A DNA stretch of 64,000 nucleotides, taken from positions 5,462,001-5,526,000 of the forward strand of contig NC_056767.1 of the NCBI RefSeq assembly GCF_018687715.1, in the 5' to 3' direction. Origin of the DNA: Carya illinoinensis (Eukaryota > Streptophyta > Magnoliopsida > Fagales > Juglandaceae). The position numbers were made by a program, and so were the translations under genes. Position 1 is the stretch's first letter, and each line of letters opens with the position of its first letter. The notes beneath the pieces were generated by a model. That model did no database searches. It was not told where the DNA came from and was given only the letters and a program-made list of their open reading frames with translations. This document shows positions 39,436-52,314 of the stretch, piece after piece.

Positions 39436-41028
39436 ATGGTGGCCGTTGAAGGCCAGCCTTCCATGGCTGGTCCTCCACAGTCGTTCGCCGACCTAGTTTC
39501 ATCCGTGCCTCAACCACTACCAGAGGTGGTGGTTCCTTTCCGGCAACCAAAGTACATCGACGATGAGCCTTTTTTCTCCTTTTCAGCCGAGGAACTTGCT
39601 AAAACTGCAGAACCGTTCAGATTTTCCATGGTTGTGAAGTTTCTTCGACAAAGACCATCCCTTGATAGCATCTGTGCCTTCATACGCAGCCACTGGGGTT
39701 TGTCCTCCTTGCCAATCGTCTCTGCCATGCAACGCCCCAGAAATATATTCATTTGCATGTCTTCTGAATCCGATCTACACAAGGCTTTGTCAAGGGAATC
39801 GTGTGACATAGAGGGAATCCCTTACCGTGCCTTTGCATGGTCTCCTGATTTCGATGAAGACATTGAGCCGCCGACTGTGCCTGTTTGGGTTTTCTTGCCG
39901 GGCCTTCCGCCCAACTTCTATCACTCCTCCCTCTTAAAGATGCTCACGGCACCAATCGGGAATTACATTCGCCGCGATAATCCTACGAAGTGTGCTACCC
40001 GCATAGATGGAGCCCGCGTTTGTCTAGAAATTGATGCCTCTCAGCAGCCCATCTCCCACTTCTGGATTGGTATTCCTGGAATGCCGAGAAGCCGCAGACA
40101 GGAGATTCTTTACGAGACTTTGCCGGCTTATTTTTTGAACTGTCGCTGCCAAGGCCATAACCAAAGTACCTGTCAAAATGGAGGGGAAAAAAAACAAATG
40201 GTGAAAGGTGGAAAAATCTGGAAACCGAAAGCTGAAAAACCGAGTGCCAAGGAGGACAACGTCAATGGAGGTTTATCGATTACAGTGGATGTGTCTAACT
40301 CGGATAATATTGAGAAGAGGGTGGAGCCTTTTGTTGGTGTTGTGACTGCTGAACAGGGTGAACCCAGTAAAGTACCTCAACTGGATCACTCCAAACTAGT
40401 AGCCGCTGAAGCTCTTCAGAGCTTGGAAGATGTGGAGCAGATGCAAGAAGATTCAGAGAAGACTGCTTTGAAGGAGGCTGTTCCCGTTCTGGTCGGTGAG
40501 CCTATTCCTATGGTTGACCTCTCGCTGGACAGGCATGCTCACGTTGATGCTGCGGGTCTAGGGACTGTATGTACTTCTACGTCTGGATTGTGTGAGAAAA
40601 ATCATAAAGGAGTGCTGCTACACTCGGGTGCTGAAGTCTTGGGAGGTACTTTGAACTCAGTGGGTCCTGAACCCGTGGCTACTACCTTGGAACATGGCAA
40701 AACTGGGCACATCTCCAAGGCTCAACCGGATCCGATCATTATTGAAGAGCTTGAAGAGGAAGACGCCGATGATATGGTCCATGATGGGCCTCCCATGGTC
40801 CCGGACGAAAGTGCACCTCTTTGTGAGGAGATTGAACGTAAAACAACCTGCTCTGATGGTCAAGTTTGTTCAGATACCGACTCTGAAGGGCCCTTGGAGC
40901 ATTTAGCTAAAAACAACCTTGTGGTCTCGGACTCGGATATTCCTTCGGGATTTAAACGGAATGGGAAAGGCATTAAACTAAGGGGTTCTTCCAAGGTTGT
41001 AAGCAAGCCCTCCCACCTTAATTTATGA
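39436..41028 (+). CDS. LINE ORF1, DUF4283 RNA-binding protein, 530 residues
   Basis: An uninterrupted frame. Residues about 45-215 form the DUF4283 domain (FSFSAEELAKTAEPFRFSMV, FLRQRPSLDSICAFIRSHWG, FAWSPDFDEDIEPPTVPVW). Next comes a zinc-knuckle-like segment near residue 235, LNCRCQGHNQSTC, in which the expected first Cys of CX2CX4HX4C is Phe (TTT, one base from TGT). The rest is an acidic, low-complexity linker and a basic end. In LINEs this protein coats the RNA as a trimer or multimer. The stop TGA overlaps the ORF2 start as ATGA, implying coupled translation. The ATG at 39436 is preceded by a GC-rich 5' leader. Confidence 0.88.
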   Translation: MVAVEGQPSMAGPPQSFADLVSSVPQPLPEVVVPFRQPKYIDDEPFFSFSAEELAKTAEPFRFSMVVKFLRQRPSLDSICAFIRSHWGLSSLPIVSAMQRPRNIFICMSSESDLHKALSRESCDIEGIPYRAFAWSPDFDEDIEPPTVPVWVFLPGLPPNFYHSSLLKMLTAPIGNYIRRDNPTKCATRIDGARVCLEIDASQQPISHFWIGIPGMPRSRRQEILYETLPAYFLNCRCQGHNQSTCQNGGEKKQMVKGGKIWKPKAEKPSAKEDNVNGGLSITVDVSNSDNIEKRVEPFVGVVTAEQGEPSKVPQLDHSKLVAAEALQSLEDVEQMQEDSEKTALKEAVPVLVGEPIPMVDLSLDRHAHVDAAGLGTVCTSTSGLCEKNHKGVLLHSGAEVLGGTLNSVGPEPVATTLEHGKTGHISKAQPDPIIIEELEEEDADDMVHDGPPMVPDESAPLCEEIERKTTCSDGQVCSDTDSEGPLEHLAKNNLVVSDSDIPSGFKRNGKGIKLRGSSKVVSKPSHLNL

Positions 41029-44000
41029 AGGTCTCTTACCTATATTGGAATGCTCGGGGTCTCGGAAAGTCGAGAAAGCGTCTTAAAAATTTGGTAACAA
41101 AGTTTCACCCTAAACTTCTTGTTATTGCTGAGCCTATGGCTAGAATCTCTCGTTTAGATATGTGGCATGATAGATTGCATTTTGATGGTTGTTGCTCTAA
41201 TGTTGAGGAAGGCGGCAAATTATGGTTGTTTTGGTCTCAAGATTTACACCTTGTTGTCGAGAACATGGGTGATCAATTTTTGACTGTTAGAATCACTAAT
41301 CTGAATGATTTTCGTATTACTTTTGTTTATGCGAAATGTTCCTATTTGGAGCGTAGAAGATTGTGGGATTCTTTGATGGGGGCTAATATTCATCATCTTC
41401 CTTGGATGGTCATGGGTGATTTTAATATTATTAGAAATGACTCGGAGCGTAGAGGGGGCAGGCCAAGGTTGGCTTTGGCTATGGAGGAGTTTAACAGTTG
41501 GGTGGGTTCTTGTGGGCTTCTTGACATGCCTTCCTGTGGGAATTCTCTTTCTTGGTGTAATGGTCATTCTGGTAGATCACGGCACTGGGCTCGTCTTGAT
41601 CGTTGTCTTTTCAACACAGTGGCTCTCGATGCTTTTCCTGGTGCTAATATGGAATACTTGGCGCGCACTTCTTCTGATCATGCGCCGATGGCAGTCTCGT
41701 TGGAGAATCAGCTTATTCGGTATGGCTTTCCTTCCTTTAAATTTCAGCAAATGTGGGTTTCTCATGCTCAGTTTTTTTATTGTGTCTCGCACTCTTGGAA
41801 TGGTGATGATGTTGGGGGATCTCGTTTGTATATGCTTGTTACTAAACTTAAACGTCTCAAAATTGCTTTGAGAACTTGGAACAAACACACCTTTGGTAAA
41901 ACTGTCTCTCACATAGCGGCTCTTAAGAATCGTATAAAGGGCTTGGAGGCAAGTTTACAAACTGAGTATGCTGAAGACGTGGAGGATGATCTTGTTGCCT
42001 CCCAGTTGGAGCTATCAGTCTGGTTGAATAGGGAAGAACAACGCCTAGCCCAACAAGCCAAACAACGCTGGATTCAGAAGGGTGAAGCAAATTCTGCTTT
42101 CTTTCGTGCTGTTAGTCGTCGTAATCATAAAGAGGTTAAAGCGATGCAGCTAGAGGATGGTTCTATTCTCTCCTCACCTAAACAAATTCATGACGGGGCT
42201 ATCACTTATTTTTCAAATTTCTTGAAAGCAGGTAACAGTTGTGATGAGCCTAATCTGGGGGACTTAGTTCAACTGACTATTTCACAAGATGACAACGATC
42301 TCCTTTCTTGTGTTCCTTTGTCTCAAGAAGTCTATGATGCTCTTTGCTCCATTCCGGAAGATAGTAGCTCGGGTCCTGACGGTTTTGGGTCGGGTTTCTA
42401 TCGATCTTGTTGGCATATTGTGGGCACCGATGTTGTTGCTGCTGTGTCAGAGTTTTTTCAAGGTATGGCTCTCCCTCGGTTTTTCAATGCTACTCATCTG
42501 GTTTTAATCCCAAAAGTTGAAAATCCGACGAGTTTTGATAAGTTTAGACCGATTAGCTTGTGCAATGTCTTCTACAAAATTTGCACTAAAATCATGGTTA
42601 ATCGCTTATCCCCCCTGCTTGCTAATTTTATTTCTCCTGAACAATGAGCCTTTCTCCCGGGCCGTAGCATCTTTGATAACATTAGCATGACTCAAGAGAT
42701 GATTCACTCTATTAATAAACCTGTTTATGGTGGGAATGTTGTCTTGAAGATTGACATGGCAAAGGCCTTCGATAGTGTAGACTGGTCCTTTCTTTTGCAG
42801 GTTCTTAAAGCTTTCGGTTTCTCAGATTTTTTCTGTAATTTGATTCGTCAATGCATCACGAATCCTTGGTTCTCTGTGGTCATGAACGGAGTCCCCAAAG
42901 GTTTCTTTAAAGGTGGTCAGGGGTTACATCAAGGTAACCCCATTTCTCCCTACCTCTTCATTCTTGTGGAAGACATTTTCTCACGGATGATTAATAATCA
43001 GATCCATATGGGCAAGATCATTCTGTTTCACCACCCGCGAGGCTCCCCTATTATCTCACATCTGCTTTATGCGGATAACATTGTCCTATTTTGTAATGGG
43101 GGAAAGGCTTCTTTGAAAGCTATTACTGATGTGTTGAAGACTTATGAACAGTGGTCAGGGCAAGCTGTGAACAAAAATAAGTCCCATATTTTTTTCTCTA
43201 CTCAGATCTCTGTATCTAGGCGTCGGGCTCTCCTTCGTTTCACTGGTTTTACGGAAGGAAGTTTTCCTTTTAAATATCTGGGAGTTCCTATTATCACAGG
43301 AAGACTGAAGATTGCTCACTTTGATGACTTAATTGCTAAAGTTCAGTCTAAATTGGAGGGTTGGCAGGCCAGATTGTTATCCAGTGGGGCACGTTTGACT
43401 CTCATTAAACATGTTCTTCAAAGTATTCCCGTGCACAACCTTTCTATCTTAAGAACTCCGAAAGCCGTGATTGAGAAAATTCACAGAATCATCAGTACCT
43501 TCTTATGGGGTGTTAAAGATGGGAAACCTAAGAAAAAATGGCGCTCTTGGGTGGATATTTGTAAGCCTGTCTCGGAAGGCGGTCTGGGCCTTCGTAACCT
43601 TCAAGACGTCCAGTCTGCTCTTCACATGAAGCTAGCCTGGAACCTTCTGCAAGGTACTTCTTTCTGGTCCAAGTTTTTTCATGCTAAATATATTGGTGAT
43701 AGACATATTTCCATGGTGGATCATAAGAAAGGGTCTCTTTTTTGGAAGATGATTTTGAACAGTATTTCTTTAGTGCAAGCTAATTCTAAATGGAAAGTTC
43801 GAGAGGGTAATGTTCTCTTTTGGCATGACCATTGGGCTGATGATGCTCCTCTTAGTGATAATATTCTGATTTCTGATATGCCAAATCTTAAATTGGAGGA
43901 TTGTAAAGCTGGGTTGGGTTGGAATATAGATTTGTTTACTCGGTTGGTTGGTCATCACAAAGCTGAGGACCTTATTTTGCAATTGGGTCGGATTAAAAAC

Positions 44001-45164
44001 GGGAAGGATTTGTTGATTTGGCTTCCTTTAGCTGACGGTCTTTTCTCTACTAAAAGCGCGTGGAATTGTATTCGTATAAGAGCCCCTGTTTTTCCTTGGG
44101 CTAATTGGGTCTGGCATTCCGCTCTTCCCAATAATATTTCGATTACTATGTGGAAGGCCATTCACAATTGTCTTCCTGTGGATGACAGAATCTGTAATCT
44201 TGGTATTTCTATTGTCTCCCGCTGCGATTGCTACTCTAATTCCAAATATGAAGATCTCAATCACTATCTTGCTATAGGAGATTTTGCTGAAAAAATTTGG
44301 CATATTTGTTCTGTTGTTCTTGGAATTCCTTGGTTAGAAGGTAGTTCTTGGAAACAGAGGGTGGAGTGCTGTTATAGGCGGGCAAAAAATTCTAATCGCC
44401 CAGGTCAATTGTTGGGTCTTCTTCCGGCTATCATTACTTGGTGTCTATGGAGACGTCGCTGTAAAGCCAGAATGGAAGGCCTGATGGAATCGGTCCAACA
44501 GGTTTGGTGTTCTATTAAATATTGGGTCTCTTGGATCGGGTTAAAGCTTAAGGATGTCAACTTGCTCTCTAGACGTGACGAAGGTGTTTTACATTGCTTT
44601 AATATGCCTTTAAATGTTACGAGGAAAGAGTTTATTATTCCAGTCAAGTGGAAGCTTCCTAAGCTAGGTTGGGTCAAATTGAATGTTGATGGCTCTTCTC
44701 TAGGCAATCCATGCCCGTCGGGCGCAGGAGGCATCATTCGTGATGATAACGGTAACTTTCTTTGCGGGTTTGCAGCTGCCACTGGGCACAACTCCAACAA
44801 CTATGCTGAACTGATGGGTTTACTTCATGGGCTTCGTCATATTGGCCTGTTGGGTGTTTCATCTGTGGAAATCGAACTTGACTCCATGCTTGTGCTTAAC
44901 TGGTTGAGGACTCAGAGATGTGGCCTGTGGTACATGGAAGATTATTGGGATGAGATTCAGAGTCGTCTTGCAGGGCTCAATGTTTCTCTTGTTCACTGCT
45001 ATAGAGAATGTAACTCGGTTGTGGATGGGCTTGCTAAACTGGGTGCTAAGGGCCATACCCTCTCATGGTTTTCTTTATCTGATCTACCTGCTTCCATAAG
45101 AGGCAATATTCGGCTGGACAAAGGGGGTCTTCCCTACATTCAGAAAATCAGAAGACGATGTTAA
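41025..45164 (+). pseudogene. LINE ORF2: endonuclease, RT, zf-RVT, RNase H; one stop codon and mutated RT active site
   Basis: One frame of 1380 codons broken only by TGA at 42645-42647 (codon 541, between SPEQ and AFLPGRSIFDN). Endonuclease at residues about 1-230: YWNARGLGKS, LVIAEPM, MVMGDFNIIRND, SSDHAPMA. RT at about 440-830: SSGPDGFGSGFYRSCW, LVLIPKVENPTSFDKFRPIS, LKIDMAKAFDSVDW, HQGNPISPYLFIL (normally RQGDPLS). The catalytic YADD reads YADN, with AAC at 43077-43079. The zf-RVT segment lies around 44090-44270. A C-terminal RNase H (VKLNVDGSSLGNP, NNYAELMGL, EIELDSMLV, VVDGLAKLG) keeps its acidic residues. So RNase H and endonuclease look usable but the RT is dead. Confidence 0.93.
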
Positions 45165-45492
45165 TGTGCCTCGGTTGACGGCTTTATCTTCAGGTACGTC
45201 CTTTTCTTTACACTCAATTTTTTCTATTCTTACTTTTTGTCTGTGCAGGTTGTTTCTTGCAGGTTGTGGTTCTGCGTCTTTTTTTTTTTTTATGTTTTTT
45301 TGTGCTTTGTGGTTGTGGTTGTGGTTTCTTTATGGTTTTTTTAGGCCTGGGTTTTGGTTTTTATTTGTAGCCCCCAGGCCAAGGGTTGTAACCACGGTAT
45401 TCCTCCACTACAAGTGAGGGCTTTTTAATAAACTTGGGACGGGGCTACTATGTGGGTGGCTACCGGCTCTTCTCAAAAAAAAAAAAAAAAAA
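45165..45492 (+). other. LINE 3' UTR and poly(A)
   Basis: T- and G-rich sequence ends in CACTACAAGTGAGGGCTTTTTAATAAAC..GGCTACCGGCTCTTCTC plus 18 A. AATAAA at 45427 is a polyadenylation signal. Confidence 0.8.
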
Positions 45493-45740
45493 CCTTTCAA
45501 ATCTAAATCTGTTAATTTTTATAATATTTGTATTAGGTTCACAAATTGTATTATATATTATCACCCTTAATTTTAGATAAAGATGTTGCTACAGCCACGA
45601 GGGTGGCTACTAAACGCGAAATTTTCTTTTAAAACACCTTTTTAATCTTCAAGTTAAAAATAAATAAATAAATAAAATCAAATCAATAGGTTTATCGGTA
45701 GGGATGCTTGGTGGCCTAAATTTACCTCAATTGTTTTTAA

Positions 45741-46373
<633 letters not shown>

Positions 46374-46559
46374 CACTACAACAAAAAACATTTTTTGGGA
46401 TGAAAATTTTCATCCCACAATATATAGATTTCATTCCGCAATATTTTTTAGGATGAAAAAATTTCATCCCAAGGTCGTCCCAACATCACTGTCCTAGAAG
46501 ATATATTGGGACGAAAATCACAATTTCATCCCAAAATATATCTTTTGGAACGAATTTGA

Positions 46560-46925
46560 AATTCACCGTTCGATACCGTTCGAACGATGGATTTTTTTGT
46601 CCCGGTTAACATTTGTTCCAGAATGGTGTTCGAATGCTTCTCATATACCATTCGAACGTTAACATTTCTTTTGAACGGTTACCAAGATACATTCAAACGA
46701 TCAATAGAATTACGTTTGAACGTTAAAGGAACCGATCGAACGGTATGGGAGATCGAACGGTGCTGATCAACGTTCGAACGATATGGTAATGTCCTGTGTT
46801 TGAACGTTTTTTTGAGCATCTGGTATCGTTCGAACGGTTTGCTCATTAATGTTTGAACGGTACATTATCGTTTGAACGGCATACCCATTAATGTTCGAAC
46901 GTGACAAGGTCGTTCGAACGGATAT
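46560..46925. repeat. CGTTCGAACG subterminal repeats, left cluster
   Basis: About fifteen variants (GTTCGAACG, GTTTGAACGGT, CATTCGAACGTT, GATCGAACGGT) occur at irregular spacing in 365 bp. In En/Spm-type elements such subterminal motifs bind the TnpA protein. CpG in the core may make them methylation-sensitive. Confidence 0.85.
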
Positions 46926-47111
46926 TATTTTTATTAAACCCAATAATTATAAAAAAACTAAATAGACATCCATATTAATTGAAAAACATAAATTAGGAAC
47001 TGTTTAATTACTCACAAAAGTTTTATAATAAGTGCGAAGAAATAAATAACCATAAGACTAGCATTGTTCATACATAATTAGATAATGTCATAAGCTAGAC
47101 GTAAAAAACCA

Positions 47112-48035
47112 TCAGTTGGTTGGAGGCCTGTACTGTTGCATAAGCTGTTGCATTTGGAGTTGCATATCTCTCCTAAACTCTGCTTGTTCTTCTTCATGTT
47201 GTTTGAGGAGCATCTCCATGTCTCCTTGTCTCGCCAATTGAGCCTCTAACTCTTGTTGTTTTGCAACCAATTCTTCAATTTTGCGATTCGCATTCTCTTG
47301 AGCTATAGAGGCAAACCCGGAAGAAGAGGAAGAGGGAGAAGGTTTTACACAGCGACCCAAACCCCTCAAATATCCTGAACGTTCACCCAGAACTTGTGTA
47401 AAAACGTCAACATCAGTATTTGAGGAATTTTGATCTGACGCAGATTCAGCACGCAGGGCAACCATTTTATCCTACACATAAGATAAAGAGTTTTCATGGG
47501 CATCAGGATGACTCCACTCTCCATTACGATTAGTATGTGATGCATCATATAATTTTGTCAGATCATAATTGGCATCTAAATCTTGTTATAATAAAGATTT
47601 GTTAAGATATAAAGTCATTATGATTCATATATTCAGTTAACTATATACAAATAAAAGAATAGCAATACCAATTTCTTAGAGAAGCGGTGGAAAGATCTTG
47701 AGCCTGCATGATGAGTAATCTTCAATTTTGATCTATTTGTTTTGTTTATAAACTTCGCTCCTACATAAGAATTGAAAATATTATAAAGCAAAATTAGAAA
47801 TAGGACGACTAAAATAATTAAATTAATTATACCTTATATGATGGATCCTTAAACATGTCACAAAGTTTTTTCCAATCAGAAGGTTGCACATCTTGAAAAG
47901 GATGTTGGCGTGCTTCTTCACTATTCTCAAACTTATTATAATGCTCATAACACCTCGCCTTATACTTGCGGAATGCATTACTCATAAGCTCTTCCACAAT
48001 TTTACGCTCCTCTCTCCGACCAAAATTTAATTCGA
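47112..48035 (-). pseudogene. TnpA-like gene of the CACTA element (Transposase_24 / Ptta family), three exons
   Basis: On the minus strand exon 1 (about 48035-47833) encodes IVEELMSNAFRKYKARCYEH and PSDWKKLCDMFKDPSYK, with donor AAG|GTATAA. Exon 2 (47760-47669) has KTNRSKLKITHHAGSRSF, with acceptor TATGTAG and donor TTG|GTATTG. Exon 3 (47581-47112) has DANYDLTKLYDASHTNRNGE then MVALRAESASDQ, TQVLGERSGYLRGLGR and a coiled coil (KIEELVAKQQELEAQLARQG, HEEEQAEFRRDMQLQMQQL). This order is that of the plant DNA-binding transposase-accessory family PF03004. Damage: a frameshift in exon 2 and TAG at 47471-47473. Exon 1 start is not determined. Confidence 0.8.
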
Positions 48036-49480
48036 AATCATTCTTACAGAAAAAAATTTAGACAAAAATATTATCATTTATAATATTCTAACTTTAATGT
48101 AAAATAAAATCATTTACCAATTAAATTTCGTTTATTAAACATTACCAAACAACATCACCGAAACTGCATATCTAGAGAACAAGGGATAAATCTGTCAAAA
48201 TCTTAATGCTGGCGTATAACAAATATAGATCGATAGTTTGCGAGAATGATCTTACAATTCTAAACTGTCCACTCTGGACAATTCAAGAGTTATCAATATT
48301 TCAATTAAGGTGGATTGATAACTTTCGAACGGGTCTAAGGCTAATTTTGATGAATAAGCAATATAAGATATGCCAATATTTAACATATATCAAACAAACA
48401 ATGCAAGATATGTTAATTAAGTATTTATATTATTAAATAATTAGATAGTTGTTTTATATCTTTCAAAATATTTTATTAATTATAACTATTTGTATTTTAA
48501 TTAACATTTTAGTTAATAATTATAACTATTTGTATTTTAATTAACATTCTAGTTAATAATTATAACTATTTGTATTGTAATTAACATTTTAGTTAATTAT
48601 TATAACTATTTGTATTGTAATTAACATTCATTTTATTAATTACAATTCAGAATTTATATTTTAATTCAAATTCATTTGATTACTTTTAACTTTTAAGTAT
48701 TCAAGTATTATTAAATCTAGATTATTTGTATTTTATTTAAAATTCATTTTATTAATTCAAAGATTAAGTATTTTTGTGTTATTAAAACAAAACTATTTGT
48801 ATTAACCTATAGTTGAATAATTCAACTATTAAATATTTAAGTATTATTAAATCTTAGATGATTTGTAATTTAATTTATTCTCATTTAATTACTTTAATCT
48901 TTTAAGTATTTAAGTATTATTAAATGTAGATTATAAATAATTAATTTTTAAGTCAATTCCTGCATTTAAAGTATTAATTATTTTAACACTGACCAACATA
49001 ATGTTCAAACAGTGCTAGTCACCGTTCGATCTAAGGACATACGTTCGAACGGCACACGGATACCATTCGAACGGATTAATTCCAGATTACAATCGTCTTC
49101 AACCTCCAAAAACCTTAACATTTACAGTCCAAATTACATCAAAAGACAACAAACTATATGACAAACTCATTATAGCAAACAAAAACACTTATATAAAATC
49201 TAAAATGAGAATATATTTAAGGAGAATACCTGATTTGGAGAAATAAACCGGAAAATCCACCCGTACCCAATACCCAAAACTTAAATACTCTTCACCAAAC
49301 GGTAAAAACAACCTCTTACTCCGAAAATATAAGAGATTGATAGAAGTTGGTAATATTTGAGGGCTGGATTGAAGAATAATGGCGTTGGTTGGAAGAAAAT
49401 GAGCGCGGGAGCGACTGGAAGTCGACTGGAACGAGTGCGAGATTGTGAGGTTCTGTCATATAAATGTAGAACATTGACGT
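48036..49480. repeat. CACTA interior, AT-rich, with a 40-bp tandem repeat
   Basis: Units of exactly 40 bp begin at 48481, 48521, 48561 and 48601 (TATAACTATTTGTATTTTAA). A few isolated GTTCGAACG words lie at 48318 and 49005-49075. No gene is visible. Confidence 0.7.
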
Positions 49481-50785
49481 TCGGACGGTTATTTAATGAA
49501 CGTTCGAACGTCAAATAGATTAGTGGGAAAATTTTCCCCCTCTAATTAAACGTTCGAACGTGAAAATGGCCGTTCGAACGTTTTCTTATACGTTTGAACG
49601 GTTATTTTAAACCGTTCAAACGTCAAATTAAAATGTTGCTTATTGTATTTTTTTTCACTATACCTTTAAATATAATAACTTGTAAATATACTATAGTTTA
49701 GAGACATAGTAATATAACTATATAATATATAATCAAACATATATTATATAGTTTAGTAACATATATAGTATAAAATATCATATTACACCTAGTATTATAG
49801 TCAAGTACATATATTAACCTATTATATATAACATATATATGGTATCATAGCATAGGGTTATATGTATCACATGCATATATATATAGTGTTTATTATATTA
49901 TATTATTATTATAATATTATTTAATAATAGGATATCTACTATTATATATAGTGTCATCTATACTACTAGTAATTAGAGTGTATTATAATGATACAAAAGC
50001 TAAAATTGAGTATATATATAGTGTCATCTATAGTGCTAGAATAGAGAGTGTCATCTCATTAGCCTATAACCGCAATATAATATGAAAAATATACTAAACA
50101 AGTCATGTAATACATATACTATTAAATATATATATATATATATTAGTTAATATCACATATAATATATATGTTATATAAATACATGAACATAGTTTCATGT
50201 ATATAGTAGTCTATATTATATTAATTATACTATATAATATAACTTATACTATATACTATATAATATACAATAGTATAATATATTTTAATTAAATATAATA
50301 TAATATATACTATATATATAAAAAATTATAAATATAATATATACTGTTTAATAATATATAAGTGCATTAAATATATTGCATTTAATATATTTAACAGTTA
50401 AAATATATTATAATTGAATTAATTATTATATTTAATATAATTAATACCGAATATTGCATTTAAATAACATTTATTATCATGAAATTTGGATTAATTAGGG
50501 AAGGGTATTAATTTTCAGTTAATACATTCGAACGGTATTAACTTACCGTTCGAACGGTACTACGTTCAAACGCTTCATATAACGTTTGAATGGTGAATAT
50601 GCGTTCGAACGGTTTGTCAATTTCCCTCTAAAATAATTTTGCCTATCGCGCCAATATTACGTTCAAACGATAACAATTAAACGTTCGAATGGTTAATCAT
50701 TAACGGTCGAACGGTTAACTTATTTGGGACAAAAAATTTCGTCCCTAAGAATAGCGTTCGAATGCGTTCGAACAGTCTGGCATTT
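49481..50785. repeat. Right subterminal CGTTCGAACG clusters and AT-rich spacer
   Basis: Clusters at 49485-49625 and 50525-50785 flank 900 bp of TATA-rich DNA (49640-50510). The motif variants are the same as in the left cluster. Confidence 0.8.
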
Positions 50786-52314
50786 CGTCGTTATTTTGGA
50801 ACGAAATTCAAATTTCATTCCAAAATCTCACTTTTTGGGACGATTTCCAATTCGTCCCAAATCAATTTCGTCCCAAAAAATGATTTTTGTTGTAGTGCTA
50901 GTTAATGGATTTGTATTTTAGTTTCAACCTGTCCGATTGTCTGAGTATAAAAGCATACTTATCTTCATTCTCCAACCCTCATCGCCCAATGTTTACTTGC
51001 AAGTTTGCCCAATCAGGAAAGGTCTCCTTCACTCAAGAGGAACTTGAAAAGACGTGATATTAAAAGCTTCTAATGCATCCAACCTTAAACTTGTGCAGGT
51101 ACATATTTTCCCAATGCTCATCACCTTGCATATAGTATAACAAGTTGGTATGGCATTAATTTGAGGTGATGCAACTTCATGGAAATGGTTCTCGAGAGGC
51201 TTCTCCAGTTATATTGCATGAGAAGCAATTGATATATGTTATTTGTGCATATGAAGATGGAAACCTTCTAAACCAAATTTCTAATGAAGAATGCTCTCTG
51301 GTTGATTCGATTCTTGTGGATAATGCAGAGTGACTCGAAGGGGTCGAAATCGGACGGACATGAGGGTCTCATATTGAACGAAGTATTTGCTCCAATTGGA
51401 ATCGAGGACTATGCTAGAGAACTAGGAGCCCACAAATCTGGTGTCATGCAAGCCGATCTCCTTGGGGGTGCCTTGGGAAGAAGGAAGAAGGTATTGTGAT
51501 AGTGGGTTTAGGAAGCATCTAGTTACAGAGGATATGGGCTCAAGGGGGCAAAAAAAAAAAAAAAAAAAAAATACAGCATGGTCGAAACATACAAGTTCGA
51601 CCCTGGTTTATTTTGATCGGATCGGATTGACTCCTTAGCTAGAAACGCTTCGGGTCAGGTCGAGTATAAACCCGACTGTTCTAGGCCGGGTTGCACGCTT
51701 AGTATTAATAGTACTATTTAATGAATCATGATGAGAATGAAAAGCAATCAAACTTGTCCATCTATGATTAAGTCGAACTTATAAACTTAATACAGCCAAT
51801 TATATTACTAATTTTTATTTATAAGTGGTAGTTTTTTAGCTTGTTTAATGCCTTTTTTTAATATTCTTTCAACTTGCATCATTTTATTTTGGATACTGTA
51901 TAAGTAATTTTTAGTATCTGATCTTTTCATGAAAAAAAAAAAAATTGTGCAATTGCTCATAAATAACATAGAAAGAAAGAAGAGTGAACATGTAATAGAA
52001 CAGGTTGCTAATAAAAAGTTAGGAGATCAAAATATTAACGTCGACACTCTTTTAAAAATTATATATTTTTATATATCATAAGCGGCTATCCACTTAGCGA
52101 CGGTGTCTTTTTGACCATTTGTTTTTCAAGTTTGCCCCTTCCCTTTTACGATTTCCTGTTTTAATGCCTTAGTTTTTCTTTCATTTGCTCACACTTTTAC
52201 CGTTTTACGTTTTTGTCCCTTTTATTATTTTATACTTTGGTCTTTTACTATCTGCTTATAAACAGTGTTTTTAGGCAAATGATTTATCTCATCTCTCTCT
52301 CCATTAACCTGTTC

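Larger units (their letters stand above)
39380..45492 (+). mobile_element. L1-type LINE, nearly open
   Basis: ORF1 (39436-41028), ORF2 (41025-45164), a 3' UTR and poly(A) (45475-45492) are all in place. The 5' boundary is approximate and I could not find a target duplication. The element is much better preserved than the minus-strand LINE at 28.7-34.3 kb, and the two are different families (protein blocks differ, ORF1 tail differs). Confidence 0.9.
46374..50897 (-). mobile_element. Non-autonomous CACTA (En/Spm-type) transposon, 4524 bp
   Basis: Left end CACTACAACAAAAAACATTT and right end (reverse strand) CACTACAACAAAAATCATTT are inverted repeats that continue as TTTTGGGAYGAAAT. CACTA ends define the superfamily. 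About 25-30 copies of a CGTTCGAACG-like palindrome cluster near both ends (46560-46925; 49485-49625; 50525-50785). It carries a decayed TnpA-like gene (47112-48035, minus) and no TNP2-type transposase, so it depended on another element. The expected 3-bp target duplication is absent (GGA on the left, CTA on the right). Confidence 0.92.

Noticed and set aside
41244..41912. Antisense frames inside LINE ORF2
   Set aside because: They are complements of the well-supported endonuclease frame, with no independent start context or domain.
46378..46500. Hairpin-like GGGATGAAATTTCATCCC words considered as a microRNA precursor
   Set aside because: They are the inner part of the CACTA terminal repeats and recur at the other end.
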